Assembly (NCBI RefSeq): GCF_048269565.1
Contig: NZ_JBLXIK010000002.1
Location: 434,001-498,000 of the forward strand
DNA length: 64,000 bases
Source: Maricaulis sp048269565
Lineage (GTDB): Bacteria > Pseudomonadota > Alphaproteobacteria > Caulobacterales > Maricaulaceae
Reading direction: 5' to 3'
In this document: positions 16,429-25,461 of the stretch, in pieces
Layout: every line of letters starts with the position of its first letter
Position numbering within the stretch: position 1 is the first letter of the stretch
The notes under the pieces: generated by a model
Told to the model about the DNA's origin: nothing
Databases searched by the model: none
What the model saw: the letters and a program-made list of their open reading frames with translations, nothing else
Position numbers and translations under genes: made by a program

Positions 16429-17502
16429 ATGACACAGATCAATCCGCAGGCCCCGATCATGGTCACCGGCGCGACCGGCTATCTCGCCGGCGTCATCGTC
16501 AAACAATTGCTCGAGGCGGGCCATACGGTCCACGCCACCGTGCGCAATCCCGACAAGGTCGAGGGGCTGAAATACCTCAACGCCATCGCCGCCGGCACGC
16601 CGGGTCAGATCAAGTATTTCAAGGCCGATCTGATGGATGCGGCCTCGTTCGAGGCGCCGATGGCGGGCTGCGAGCTGGTGATCCACACCGCCTCGCCCTT
16701 CACCCTGAATGTCAAGGACCCGCAGACCGAACTGGTCGACCCGGCCGTCAATGGGGTGCGCAATGTGCTCAACGCCGCCAATGCGACCGAGACGGTGAAG
16801 CGCGTGGTGATGACGTCGAGCTGCGCCGCGATCTATGGCACCAATGCCGATATCGAGCACATGCCGAAGAAAATGCTCACTGAGGACGAGTGGAATACCA
16901 GTTCGAGCCTGACCAATGAGCCCTATGCCTATTCCAAGACCCTGGCCGAGCGCGGGGGCTGGAAGATCGCCGGCGAGCAGGATCGCTGGGACCTGATCGC
17001 GATCAATCCGTCCTTCATCCTCGGACCGGGTATCAATCCTGAGACGACCGGCGAGAGCTATGCGATCATGATGCAGTTCGGAACCGGCGCGATGGCCAAT
17101 GGCGTGCCCGATTTCCGCATCGGCATGGTCGATGTGCGCGAAGTCGCGAGCGCCCATATCAAGGCCGGTTTCACGCCGGAAGCGAGCGGGCGCTATATCC
17201 TCTCGGCGCATGATTCCGGCTTTCCGGAGATGGCCGCAGCCCTGCGCGCGCATTATGGCGACCAGTTCAAGATCTCCGACAAGCAAATGCCGAAATTTGT
17301 CGTCTGGCTGCTCGGCCCCATCATCAATCCGGCCCTGACGCGCAAGCGGGTCAATGAAAGCGTCGGGATCGATTTTCACGCCGACAACTCCAAGAGCGTG
17401 CGTGAGCTCGGGATCGAATACCGGCCGATGGCGGACTCGGTGGTCGAGCTGTTCCAGCAATTGATCGATGCCGGCCGGCTGGTCCCGAAAAATCCGGGCT
17501 GA
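16429..17502 (+). CDS. NAD(P)-dependent extended SDR reductase/epimerase
   Basis: The 357-residue protein has an N-terminal Rossmann motif (VTGATGYLAGVIV), the active-site segment YAYSKTLAE (Tyr-x3-Lys) and the extended-SDR signature INPSFILGPG. It resembles dihydroflavonol-4-reductase/aldehyde reductase types, which reduce carbonyls using NADPH. The substrate is unknown. ATG 16429 has AGGAGA upstream. It is in an operon with the TetR gene, suggesting inducible detoxification of a carbonyl compound (inference). Confidence 0.85.
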   Translation: MTQINPQAPIMVTGATGYLAGVIVKQLLEAGHTVHATVRNPDKVEGLKYLNAIAAGTPGQIKYFKADLMDAASFEAPMAGCELVIHTASPFTLNVKDPQTELVDPAVNGVRNVLNAANATETVKRVVMTSSCAAIYGTNADIEHMPKKMLTEDEWNTSSSLTNEPYAYSKTLAERGGWKIAGEQDRWDLIAINPSFILGPGINPETTGESYAIMMQFGTGAMANGVPDFRIGMVDVREVASAHIKAGFTPEASGRYILSAHDSGFPEMAAALRAHYGDQFKISDKQMPKFVVWLLGPIINPALTRKRVNESVGIDFHADNSKSVRELGIEYRPMADSVVELFQQLIDAGRLVPKNPG

Positions 17503-17673
17503 GCTATCCCCTGTCTCCCAATGCCCGGTCCGGACTGCCGCCTCCGTGCCAAGCGGGGACCGGACAGTGCGCCGGAATGATCCGTACAGGGCGCTCACGC
17601 CTGTCTCACAAAACCTGTTCCAATCCGACCCGCTCCTGCCTAAGGTGCGTACCAGCGCAAATCGGGGAAGATT

Positions 17674-19161
17674 ATGCAAGATGTGACTGGGGCTGCTGAC
17701 GCAGCGACGACTCTTGATGTCGTCACGGGGTATGTGGATTACGTGAACGGCATAGTGTGGGGGCTGCCCATGCTCTTGCTCTTGCTGGGTACCGGCATTT
17801 ATCTGACCGTGGGCCTGGGCTTCATGCCCCTGCGCAAGATCGGTTTTGCCTTTGGCGAGCTGATGAAGGGCCGCAAGTCCGAGGGCGAAGGGGATGTCAC
17901 CCCGTTTGCCGCCCTGATGACGGCGCTCTCCTCAACCATCGGGACCGGCAATATCGCCGGTGTCGCCGTCGCGATCGCGATCGGCGGACCGGGCGCGCTG
18001 TTCTGGATGTGGATGACGGCGCTGGTCGGCATGGCCACCAAATACTCCGAAGGCGTGCTGGCGGTGAAATTCCGCGAGGTGGACGCCGATGGCCGCCGCG
18101 TTGGCGGGCCGATGTATTATATCAAGAACGGCATGGGCAAGGGCTTCGTCTGGCTCGGTGGCCTGTTCGCCTTCTTCGGCGTGCTCGCCGGGCTGGGGAC
18201 CGGCAACGCCATCCAGACTGTCGAGGTCGTCCGCACCATTGGCGATACCTATGGCGTCGAATACTGGATCACCGGCGCCGTGATCGCTTTCCTCGCCGGC
18301 CTCGTCATTCTCGGCGGCATCAAGCGCATCGCCAGCGTTGCCGAGAAGGTCGTGCCTGCCATGGCCCTGACCTATATCGCCATCGGCCTGGTCGTCGTGG
18401 CGCTGAACTATACCGGCATTCCGGACGCCTTCTATCGCATCTTCACCAATGCCTTCGGCTTTGGCGCGGCGGCCGGCGGCTTCTCGGGTGCCCTGATCAT
18501 GCTGGCAATGCAACGCGGTGTCGCCCGCGGCATCTTCTCGAACGAGGCGGGGCAGGGTTCTGCGCCCATCGCCCACGCCGCAGCCCAGAATAATGACCCG
18601 GTCGACCAGGGCATTATCGCCATGCTCGGCACCTTCATCGACACCATCATGGTCTGCACCATCACCGGTCTGGCCATCCTGACCTCCGGTGTCATCCCGG
18701 CCGAATGCGATGCCGGCCTGTTTGCGCTCGGCGGCAGCTCGCCGGAGATTTGCGAGACCGGCGCCCGCATTACCAGTGATGCCTTCGCTTCGGCCCTGCC
18801 GGGCTTTGGCCAGCACTTCGTCGCGGCGGCGCTGGCGCTGTTCGCCTTCACCACCATTCTGGGCTGGTCCTATTATGGCGAGCGCTGTGCGGAATACCTG
18901 TTCGGCGAAAAGATCGTCCTGCCCTTCCGCTGGCTCTGGGTGGCGATGATCATGTTCGCGACCATGCTGCTTTATGCCGGCAGCAACATCACCGAGCTGA
19001 TGAATACATTCTGGCTGACGACCGACACCCTGACCGGGTTGATGGCGGCACCGAACCTCATCGCGCTGCTGGTCCTGTCACCGCTGGTGTTCAAGATGAC
19101 GAAGGAATACTTCGCCAAGCTTGAAGCGGCCAAGGCGGCTGACGCGACATCGGCTGAGTAA
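17674..19161 (+). CDS. Sodium:alanine/glycine symporter (AGCS family)
   Basis: This 495-residue integral membrane protein has about 11 helices. It contains the AGCS signature SSTIGTGNIAGVAVAIAIGGPGA near residue 90 and the second conserved block RGIFSNEAGQGSAPIAHAAA near 290. It takes up alanine or glycine with sodium, in keeping with a marine bacterium. A clear intrinsic terminator follows at 19184-19209. Confidence 0.92.
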   Translation: MQDVTGAADAATTLDVVTGYVDYVNGIVWGLPMLLLLLGTGIYLTVGLGFMPLRKIGFAFGELMKGRKSEGEGDVTPFAALMTALSSTIGTGNIAGVAVAIAIGGPGALFWMWMTALVGMATKYSEGVLAVKFREVDADGRRVGGPMYYIKNGMGKGFVWLGGLFAFFGVLAGLGTGNAIQTVEVVRTIGDTYGVEYWITGAVIAFLAGLVILGGIKRIASVAEKVVPAMALTYIAIGLVVVALNYTGIPDAFYRIFTNAFGFGAAAGGFSGALIMLAMQRGVARGIFSNEAGQGSAPIAHAAAQNNDPVDQGIIAMLGTFIDTIMVCTITGLAILTSGVIPAECDAGLFALGGSSPEICETGARITSDAFASALPGFGQHFVAAALALFAFTTILGWSYYGERCAEYLFGEKIVLPFRWLWVAMIMFATMLLYAGSNITELMNTFWLTTDTLTGLMAAPNLIALLVLSPLVFKMTKEYFAKLEAAKAADATSAE

Positions 19162-19183
19162 GCGTAAAACCAGGACTGTGAGG

Positions 19184-19209
19184 AGGCCCCGCTGCGGCGG
19201 GGCCTTTTT
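19184..19209 (+). terminator. Rho-independent terminator after the AGCS symporter gene
   Basis: A 9-bp GC-rich stem (AGGCCCCGC, 19184-19192, with its complement at 19197-19205) and a 4-nt loop are followed directly by a T-run. Confidence 0.85.
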
Positions 19210-19213
19210 CATG

Positions 19214-19624
19214 TCAGCGCGGCGCGTGCCGGCCCAGCAGATGGGCGAAGATCAATCCGGCACTGATCCCGATCGCATCGGCGACCACATCGGCCGCTGA
19301 CGCGTAGCGCCCCACACTCGTCATGGCCTGGGCAAATTCGATTCCGATGCCATAGGCGAGCATCAGCACGGCGATGGTCCATGCGCGCCGCGGCCAGCCC
19401 ATGCGTGCCAGCGCGGTCAGCACGAAAAAGGCAAGGATGTGCTCGATCTTGTCGGGGCCGAAAATTTCCGGCGGTGAGGGCAGGCCCGGTTGCAGTGCCA
19501 GATCGGTCACCAGCAGCAATGTGGTCACAAACAGCACACGGCCGCCCCAGCGCAGTCCCGCATCTGGACGCGAGCCTCCACTGTTTCTAGGGTCGCCGGA
19601 ATTGTTTCGGGACCGATGATCCAT
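19214..19624 (-). CDS. VanZ-like membrane protein
   Basis: The 136-residue protein has four predicted helices and the VanZ-type signatures DKIEHILAFFVLTALA and YGIGIEFAQAMTSVGRYASAADVVADAIG. The function is unknown outside glycopeptide resistance strains. The ATG at 19624 overlaps the bioB start on the other strand by 2 nt. Because this leaves no room for a promoter, a start inside the gene is possible. Confidence 0.75.
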   Translation of the reverse strand: MDHRSRNNSGDPRNSGGSRPDAGLRWGGRVLFVTTLLLVTDLALQPGLPSPPEIFGPDKIEHILAFFVLTALARMGWPRRAWTIAVLMLAYGIGIEFAQAMTSVGRYASAADVVADAIGISAGLIFAHLLGRHAPR

Positions 19625-20612
19625 GACCGCTTTACTCAATGATATCGACCGCCTCTTGCAAGCCCGCTCCGACTGGACGCGCGCGGAAGCTGCGGAAATC
19701 TACCGCGCTCCGTTCAACGACCTGGTGTTTGCAGCCCAGTCTGTGCACAGACGGTGCCACCAGCCCAATCAGGTCCAGACCAGCCAGCTTTTGTCGATCA
19801 AGACCGGCGGCTGTGCCGAGGATTGCGGCTATTGCAGCCAGTCGGCGCACTTTGACACCGGCCTGTCGGCCTCGAAACTGATGCCACTCGACGAGGTGCT
19901 GGTCGCTGCCGAGCGCGCCAGGGCCGGCGGCGCGACGCGCTTCTGCATGGGGGCCGCCTGGCGCTCGCTGAAGCCGCGCGACGAGGAGAAGGTCTGCGCC
20001 ATGATTTCCGGCGTCAAGGCGCTGGGGATGGAGACCTGTGTCACACTCGGCATGCTCGATGACGGTCAGGCCGAGAAGCTGCGCGATGCCGGCCTGGACT
20101 ATTACAATCACAATCTCGATACCGCGCCGGAGGATTATGGCCGTGTGATCTCGACGCGGACCTATCAGGACCGGCTCGACACGCTGGCCCAGGTGCGCGG
20201 TGCGGGGATCCATGTCTGCACCGGCGGCATTGTCGGCATGGGCGAGAGCGAGGATGCGCGCATCGGGCTTCTGACCGAGCTGGCGATCATGTCGCCGCAG
20301 CCGGAAAGCGTGCCGATCAATCATCTTGTCGCCGTGCCGGGCACGCCGCTGGGCGACAGCAAACCGCTCGACGGTATCGATTTCGTGCGCACGATCGCGA
20401 CGGCGCGGATCCTGATGCCGCAATCCTTCGTGCGCCTGTCGGCGGGTCGCGAGGAGATGAGCCGTGAACTGCATGCACTCTGCTTCCTGGCCGGTGCCAA
20501 TTCGATCTTTGTCGGCGAGGAATTGCTGACGACGCCCAATCCCGAGACGCATGATGACATGGCGATGTTCGAGGCGCTGGGCCTGCAGGCGATGAGCCTG
20601 CCGGCGGAATAG
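19623..20612 (+). CDS. bioB: Biotin synthase
   Basis: The 329-residue radical SAM enzyme inserts sulfur into dethiobiotin, the last step of biotin synthesis. It has the CxxxCxxC cluster motif CAEDCGYCSQS near residue 62, preceded by QLLSIKTGGC, and the conserved segments YYNHNLDT and RLSAGREEMS. The length is normal for the family. No other bio genes are nearby. Confidence 0.96.
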   Translation: MTALLNDIDRLLQARSDWTRAEAAEIYRAPFNDLVFAAQSVHRRCHQPNQVQTSQLLSIKTGGCAEDCGYCSQSAHFDTGLSASKLMPLDEVLVAAERARAGGATRFCMGAAWRSLKPRDEEKVCAMISGVKALGMETCVTLGMLDDGQAEKLRDAGLDYYNHNLDTAPEDYGRVISTRTYQDRLDTLAQVRGAGIHVCTGGIVGMGESEDARIGLLTELAIMSPQPESVPINHLVAVPGTPLGDSKPLDGIDFVRTIATARILMPQSFVRLSAGREEMSRELHALCFLAGANSIFVGEELLTTPNPETHDDMAMFEALGLQAMSLPAE

Positions 20613-20885
20613 TCAGCTTTCGCCGATGCGCGGCGGGCCGCCCTTGCCCGTTTGCGATGGCCCGAAGGCACGGTCGAGCAGGGCGGTGGAGTCCATCGCC
20701 AGTTCGATCGCATCGGACACGTGCTGCAGGATCGCCATGTTATTGGCCATCACTTCCAGGGCTTCCGGCCGCAAATCGCCGGAAATCTTGGTGCAGCGCG
20801 TGAGGATGTCGGCGCGCAACTCGATCAATATGTCTTCGAGCTTGCGTCCGCCCGGATTTTCCTCGGATACCAAAAAATGGGTCAT
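20613..20885 (-). CDS. Conserved-looking hypothetical protein
   Basis: The 90-residue soluble protein is mainly helical (KLEDILIELRADILTRC, then RPEALEVMANNMAILQHVSDAIELA). No family is recognised. Its stop abuts the bioB stop, so the two genes converge with no spacing. Codon use looks like the chromosome around it. Confidence 0.6.
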   Translation of the reverse strand: MTHFLVSEENPGGRKLEDILIELRADILTRCTKISGDLRPEALEVMANNMAILQHVSDAIELAMDSTALLDRAFGPSQTGKGGPPRIGES

Positions 20886-20981
20886 GCCCTTGCTCCCTGA
20901 GCCGGTTTCACCGGTAATATGGCGGCAAGAGAGTTAAATTTCGCCTCATGGGCGATTTCGCGGCAAAAACGGAGCCAGCCA

Positions 20982-21278
20982 ATGACATCACAGACCCCGG
21001 CAGTGAAACTGGGTGCGGACGCCGCAGTGGCGCAGCTCGAGGGCTGGTCGGCTGTCGCCGGCAAGGATGCGATCCACAAGAGCTACAGCTTTGCCGACTT
21101 CAACGAGGCCTGGGGCTTCATGGCCCGGGCTGCGATCAAGGCGGAGGTGATGAATCACCATCCCGAATGGTTCAATGTCTGGAACCGGGTCGATGTGACG
21201 CTGACGACGCATGATGCCGACGGCGTCACCGCGCTGGACGTGACCCTGGCGCGCTTCATGGATTCCATCGCCGGCTAG
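20982..21278 (+). CDS. phhB: Pterin-4a-carbinolamine dehydratase
   Basis: The 98-residue protein has the catalytic signature NHHPEWFNVWNRVDVTLTTH, which contains the conserved His-His-Pro-Glu-Trp motif. It recycles the tetrahydrobiopterin cofactor after aromatic amino acid hydroxylation. ATG 20982 follows a GGAG site; the upstream part of the frame is not conserved in look. Confidence 0.93.
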   Translation: MTSQTPAVKLGADAAVAQLEGWSAVAGKDAIHKSYSFADFNEAWGFMARAAIKAEVMNHHPEWFNVWNRVDVTLTTHDADGVTALDVTLARFMDSIAG

Positions 21279-21332
21279 GATGCGATCAGGCGCAATTGCG
21301 CCGGCGCAGCGGTGCTACCGCGAGCGAACGGA

Positions 21333-21809
21333 TCAGCCGGCGTTGATGATCACCATGCCGATCAGTACGCGGGCACCCTCGGTGCCCAGCGTCATGTCGG
21401 TGGCGTCCTGGAGCAATTGCGCAATCCGGTCGGCATCGGGAACGGTGCCATAGCGATAATTGACGCCGGTATAGATGCTCAGGGCCGTGACATAGGCATT
21501 GCGCAGACGGGGCATGATCTGTTCGACCCGCCGGCGCAACCGGGCGTCCTGGATCTCGAGACCGGCTTCGATCTGCAGATTGCCGCGGGCGCGGTGATCG
21601 GCCTGTACCGTTGCCATCAGTGGCGGCAGCGGCAGATAGGTGTCCGCGGAGGTGACGCTGCGATGCCGGCTGTCTTCCGCCGGCGCCGCGCCACTACCGC
21701 CACCACCACCACTCATCGCCAGTGCCGGCGCAGCCAGTGATACGGACAGGCAAGCCGCAACAGTCAGGGCTCGCAGGATGGGGGTCGGATTTCGGGTCGA
21801 TGTGCTCAT
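21333..21809 (-). CDS. Secreted protein of unknown function
   Basis: The 158-residue protein has a signal peptide (about 1-31, ending ALA), a Gly/Ser-rich linker and a domain with YLPLPPLMATVQADHRARG and AQLLQDATDMTLGTEGARVLIGMVII. The last part resembles the FliL-like or periplasmic proteins seen in Caulobacter relatives, but I cannot assign a function. Confidence 0.6.
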   Translation of the reverse strand: MSTSTRNPTPILRALTVAACLSVSLAAPALAMSGGGGGSGAAPAEDSRHRSVTSADTYLPLPPLMATVQADHRARGNLQIEAGLEIQDARLRRRVEQIMPRLRNAYVTALSIYTGVNYRYGTVPDADRIAQLLQDATDMTLGTEGARVLIGMVIINAG

Positions 21810-22094
21810 CCCGCTACTCTACCGCACGGCTGGTAAAAGAAGCGTTCCGTGGCACGGAGCCAGTGGGCGGGACGGCAGATGCAGAGTCCAGCAGGCCGGA
21901 ATCCTTGATTATTCCGACCGCCCCGTGACCGCGATCATGGGCGGGCGACAATCTTTTATGCTGTTGTGAATGTCCGGCGCGCCGCCCGGCCCGGCGCGGG
22001 CATGGCGCGGATCCGGGAGGGCCGGCACTGCTTTCCGGACCGAAGATTTCGTGAACCGCTGCTCGCCGGGCATGCTGGATGGAGTGCACGACCG

Positions 22095-22514
22095 ATGAAG
22101 CGCATCCTGCTCGTTGAAGATCACGATTCCGACGTGGCCCAGATCAAGTCGGCTTTCGAGCGCTTCTCGCTCGACGTCCAGCTCGAGCATGTCAGGACGA
22201 CGGAACTCGCCTGGGGGCTGATGCAGTGCTGGGTCGATGCGCCCGGCGCCCGCAGGCCTGCTTGCCTGCTTCTGGGGCAGCTGCCCGGACCGCGCGATGG
22301 TCTCTGGCTGCTGCAGCGGATGCAGGATGACCGGCGCTTCCGCCGCTTGCCGGTGATCGCCGTGTCCCGTGACGCCGCCATGTCGGATCGCGCCCGGGTT
22401 TTCCCGAACGTGGTCGGTGCCCTGGAACGTCCTGTGGATGACCTCGCCTGGCGCCGCGTCATCAGTGCTGTCGCCCGTATCAGCCAGGCTCTGCCCGATC
22501 TGGCGGGCGCCTGA
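22095..22514 (+). CDS. Degenerate receiver-domain protein
   Basis: The 139-residue CheY-like domain starts KRILLVEDHDSDVAQI, which keeps the acidic pocket (Glu-Asp). The segment that normally holds the phosphoacceptor Asp reads CLLLGQLPGPRDG, with Gly in that position, and the usual Lys-Pro near the end is Arg-Pro (LERPVDD). It is therefore probably a pseudo-receiver that works without phosphorylation, or acts as a binding module. ATG 22095 gives the family-type N-terminus. The partner is unknown. Confidence 0.75.
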   Translation: MKRILLVEDHDSDVAQIKSAFERFSLDVQLEHVRTTELAWGLMQCWVDAPGARRPACLLLGQLPGPRDGLWLLQRMQDDRRFRRLPVIAVSRDAAMSDRARVFPNVVGALERPVDDLAWRRVISAVARISQALPDLAGA

Positions 22515-22528
22515 GAGCCGGCCCTGCC

Positions 22529-24028
22529 TCAGCCCTGCGGCGCCGGAAGGGCCCCGCTCACCCTGGCTGTTCCGTTGAAAAAGGATTCCAGCACCGGCCA
22601 GTCGTGGGAGGAGACGTGACGGCCCATGATGAGGCCTTCCAGATTATCGGCCTGGATATGATAGCCGCCATACAGGCGCGAGATGCCCGCCTGCTCCGCC
22701 GTATAGGTGAAGGTCGGGAAATCAAGCGTGACCGGCGTGGTGCTGTGACCGGGTTCGGTCAGGGATCCGGCCTCAAGCCTGACCTGGTGTCCGAAATGAT
22801 CGCTGCCGGTAAATCGCCGCAGCGTATCGGCCGAGGCTGCGCTGACCGTTGAGTGCCCCGATGGATAGCCGGCGAAGGGCGGGGTCGGGAAGACGGCGGG
22901 CGAATAGGGCATCCAGCGGCTGGCCTCCAGCGGCACCGTGCCCTCGCCCGGCCCGCCCCAGGCCTCGATCACCTCATCGCCGAAATAATGCCGGATCAGG
23001 GTCCATGGGCGCGAGGTATCGTAATAGATCTTCGACTCCCACGAGGCGATGAAGGCATCCATCGCGACATTGGCGACCGCGAAATACATCTTCACATCGG
23101 TATCGAGATCATTGTGATCGCGGCAGGAGACGACCTGCGACAGGTTGAGCCAGTGTCCGGCCTGGCCGGTCGAGGCCGGACCGTCGCGCATGAATTCAAC
23201 CAGGGCTTTCTGGTCCGGGGTCAGCTCCGCATTCATTTCGGCGACCTGTTCGGTCTCCGCCATCAGCTGTTCGGAGGCGACGACCGGGGGTGGCGGCGCG
23301 CGGAACTGGTCGGGCGAATCCAGGCCGAAGGTGGCAACCCGGTACCAGTGCGGCGTCAACCAGGTCTGCACCGCGACGCCGCCATGGCCATCACTGGCCG
23401 GGATCGGCTGCCAGCGGTCCGGATCGATCACCTCATACGGGCCATTGACGGGCCGGTACATGATGTATTGCGAATAGGGCTCGCCATCGGAGCCGGGTTC
23501 GTCACCGAGCTGATTGGCGCCGTCATGATGCCGATATTCCAGCACTGCTGCCGCTGCGAGATTGCCGATCCCGACCGGGCTGGCCGGGTCGAGACTGTTA
23601 TCCGCCGGATCGAGGCCGGCCGCGACAAAGGCGCCGGTGATGTAGTCCGCCTCGGTGGGGAACTGGTCCAGCATGGTGCGGTAGGCGGCATAGGCGATCG
23701 CGATCTGCTTGTTGGCCTCGGTGCGCTCGGCCTCGGGCCGGCGCAGATTGCCGCCATAGCGCGTGCCGACGGCGATGTCGTCATAGGCCGCCCAGGCGTC
23801 GTAAACCGCGGTTTCGACGATGGCGAGCTGGCGCGAAATGATGGTCGGCCGGGCGCCGAAGCGTGGCACTTCATGCGCCGTGGCGTTCAGCGCGATATCG
23901 AGCCAGTGATAGGCCGCGCTCGGCCGCCAGTCATCACCGGCCACGACCGGACATTCATGCTCCGCCGCTGCCAGGGCTGCCGACGCCGTCATGATCGCGA
24001 GCAGACTCGCAGACACCAGATATTTCAT
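22529..24028 (-). CDS. Secreted vanadium-dependent haloperoxidase-like/PAP2 protein
   Basis: The 499-residue protein has a signal peptide (about 1-20, ending ALA). The C-terminal PAP2-type core has RPWTLIRHYF, then FAGYPSGHSTVSAASAD, then YGGYHIQADNLEGLIMGR, which matches the vanadate-binding sites of bacterial haloperoxidase-like proteins. These enzymes oxidise halides with hydrogen peroxide; some relatives are acid phosphatases, so the activity is not certain. The gene stands alone. Confidence 0.85.
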   Translation of the reverse strand: MKYLVSASLLAIMTASAALAAAEHECPVVAGDDWRPSAAYHWLDIALNATAHEVPRFGARPTIISRQLAIVETAVYDAWAAYDDIAVGTRYGGNLRRPEAERTEANKQIAIAYAAYRTMLDQFPTEADYITGAFVAAGLDPADNSLDPASPVGIGNLAAAAVLEYRHHDGANQLGDEPGSDGEPYSQYIMYRPVNGPYEVIDPDRWQPIPASDGHGGVAVQTWLTPHWYRVATFGLDSPDQFRAPPPPVVASEQLMAETEQVAEMNAELTPDQKALVEFMRDGPASTGQAGHWLNLSQVVSCRDHNDLDTDVKMYFAVANVAMDAFIASWESKIYYDTSRPWTLIRHYFGDEVIEAWGGPGEGTVPLEASRWMPYSPAVFPTPPFAGYPSGHSTVSAASADTLRRFTGSDHFGHQVRLEAGSLTEPGHSTTPVTLDFPTFTYTAEQAGISRLYGGYHIQADNLEGLIMGRHVSSHDWPVLESFFNGTARVSGALPAPQG

Positions 24029-24177
24029 TGCAATCTCCCCCGAAATCAGGCGGCAGGTTAGGCCCTGCCCTGACCGGCTTCAACCCGGCTCGCCCGCAAA
24101 TCCTGCCAGAACCGGAGTGGCAGACTGTCGCGGATATTGGAGGGCACGCGAAGCGCAAGGGCGCATACGGAGAGTGG

Positions 24178-24625
24178 GTGTCCGCCTTCGCCTCCGGCTA
24201 TGGCGGGACATCCTTCGCTCGAATTGAGCATTGGGCTTGCCCGGCCGTAGCTCGCGCAGCGAGCGCCAAATGATGTTGAGCCAGGGATGACCGGGGGTGT
24301 CCGCCTTCGCCTTCGGCTATGGCGCGACATCCTTCGCTCGAATTAAGCGTTGGTCCTGCCCGGCCGAAGCCCGCGCAGCGAGCGCCAAATGATGTTGAGG
24401 CTGGACTGACCGGGGTGTCCGCCTTCGCCTCCGGCTATGGCGGGACATCCTTCGCTCGAATTGAGCGTTGGGCCTGCCCGGCCGTAGCTCGCGCAGCGAG
24501 CGAAGGATGGTGGAGCCNNNNNNNNNNNNNNNNNNNNNNNNNNNNNNNNNNNNNNNNNCGGGACATCCTTCGCTCGAATTGAGCGTTGGGCCTGCCCGGC
24601 CGTAGCTCGCGCAGCGAGCGAAGGA

Positions 24626-24635
<10 letters not shown>
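24178..24635. repeat. Tandem repeats of about 119 bp abutting the tRNA-Ala 3' end
   Basis: Units start at 24178, 24297 and 24415 (spacing 119 and 118 bp), with a fourth partial unit after the N gap (24559-24635). Each begins GTGTCCGCCTTCGCCT. The last unit contains the inverted pair CATCCTTCGCTCG / CGAGCGAAGGATG. The final copy runs directly into the CCA end of the tRNA. The first units end with diverged copies of the tRNA 3' part (for example TGATGTTGAGCCAGGGAT beside TGGTGGAGCCGAGCGGGAT). Confidence 0.9.
24518..24558. other. Assembly gap (41 N)
   Basis: A run of N is flanked on both sides by the same 77-nt sequence (24441-24517 and 24559-24635). The gap is probably a scaffold join inside a tandem repeat. 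Confidence 0.97.
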
Positions 24636-24701
<66 letters not shown>

Positions 24702-24817
24702 GAACCAAGGAGGCGTCAACTACGAGCGTGTGCGGGTGGTGTCAAGCGCTCGCTTCTGGACGCGGGCGGGCGGGGCGGTTACATAGCCCGTCATCGTTTG
24801 TCGCTCCGGATTTCGCT

Positions 24818-25129
24818 ATGCCGCTCGAATTGTCCCTTGGCCAGGCCCTGGTGGTCTATTTTCTCAATCCGATCCTTGGCTTGTTGTGGATCGTCGTCAT
24901 TGTCGGCGTGGTGTTGAGCTGGTTGATCAGCTTCAATGTGGTCAATCCGCACAATCAGCTTGTCGGCATGGTCTGGCGTCTGACCAATACGATTACCGAG
25001 CCTCTGCTCCGGCCGATCCGCAGCATTCTGCCGCCGTTTGGCGGGATGGATTTCTCACCGGTCGTGCTGCTGCTGCTGATCTCCTTCGCGCAGGGCTATC
25101 TGGTGCCGACTCTCATGCGAGCGCTTTGA
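24818..25129 (+). CDS. yggT: YggT-family membrane protein
   Basis: The 103-residue protein has two hydrophobic segments and the YggT signature ITEPLLRPIRSILPPFGGMDFSP. The family is linked to osmotic or envelope functions and is usually next to a DUF167 gene, as here. Its stop overlaps the TTG start of the next gene. Confidence 0.92.
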   Translation: MPLELSLGQALVVYFLNPILGLLWIVVIVGVVLSWLISFNVVNPHNQLVGMVWRLTNTITEPLLRPIRSILPPFGGMDFSPVVLLLLISFAQGYLVPTLMRAL

Positions 25130-25461
25130 GCGGAGCCTGGCTCGAAGACCAGGCAGGTCTGACGCTGCGAGTCCGCCTGTCGCCCAATGCATCGCAGGAT
25201 GCGGTGGCGGGCGTGGCCGCGACTGCAGACGGCCTGTGTCATCTCGCCGTCCGGGTCCGGGCCGTGCCGGAAAAGGGCAAGGCCAACAAGGCGCTGATTG
25301 TCATTTTGTCACGCTTCCTCGGTGTGCCGAAGCGCGATATCGAAGTGATCCGGGGCACGACGTCGCGTTTGAAGACGGTCCGTGTGTCGGCGGATAGAGC
25401 GGCGCGGCAGCGAATGTCCGCCCTGCTGGGGGAGATTGAAGATGAGCGCGATGCTGATTGA
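25126..25461 (+). CDS. DUF167 (YggU) family protein
   Basis: The 111-residue protein has the DUF167 pattern LRVRLSPNASQDAV, then VRVRAVPEKGKANKALI, then SRFLGVPKRDIEVIRGTTSRLKTVRV. The function is unknown. The TTG start at 25126 gives the family-type length and overlaps the yggT stop (TTGA). The end overlaps folD by 20 nt, so yggT-DUF167-folD form one operon. Confidence 0.88.
   Translation: MSGAWLEDQAGLTLRVRLSPNASQDAVAGVAATADGLCHLAVRVRAVPEKGKANKALIVILSRFLGVPKRDIEVIRGTTSRLKTVRVSADRAARQRMSALLGEIEDERDAD

Noticed and set aside
15970..17679. 569-residue minus-strand frame opposite TetR and the reductase
   Set aside because: Low-quality composition (Arg/Asp/Gly/His runs) and no motif; the plus-strand genes are clear.
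22853..24061. 402-residue plus-strand frame opposite the haloperoxidase gene
   Set aside because: A shadow of the well supported minus-strand gene.
24178..24517. CRISPR array or phage remnant in the tRNA-Ala flank
   Set aside because: The units are about 119 bp, almost fully alike without spacers, and include tRNA pieces.
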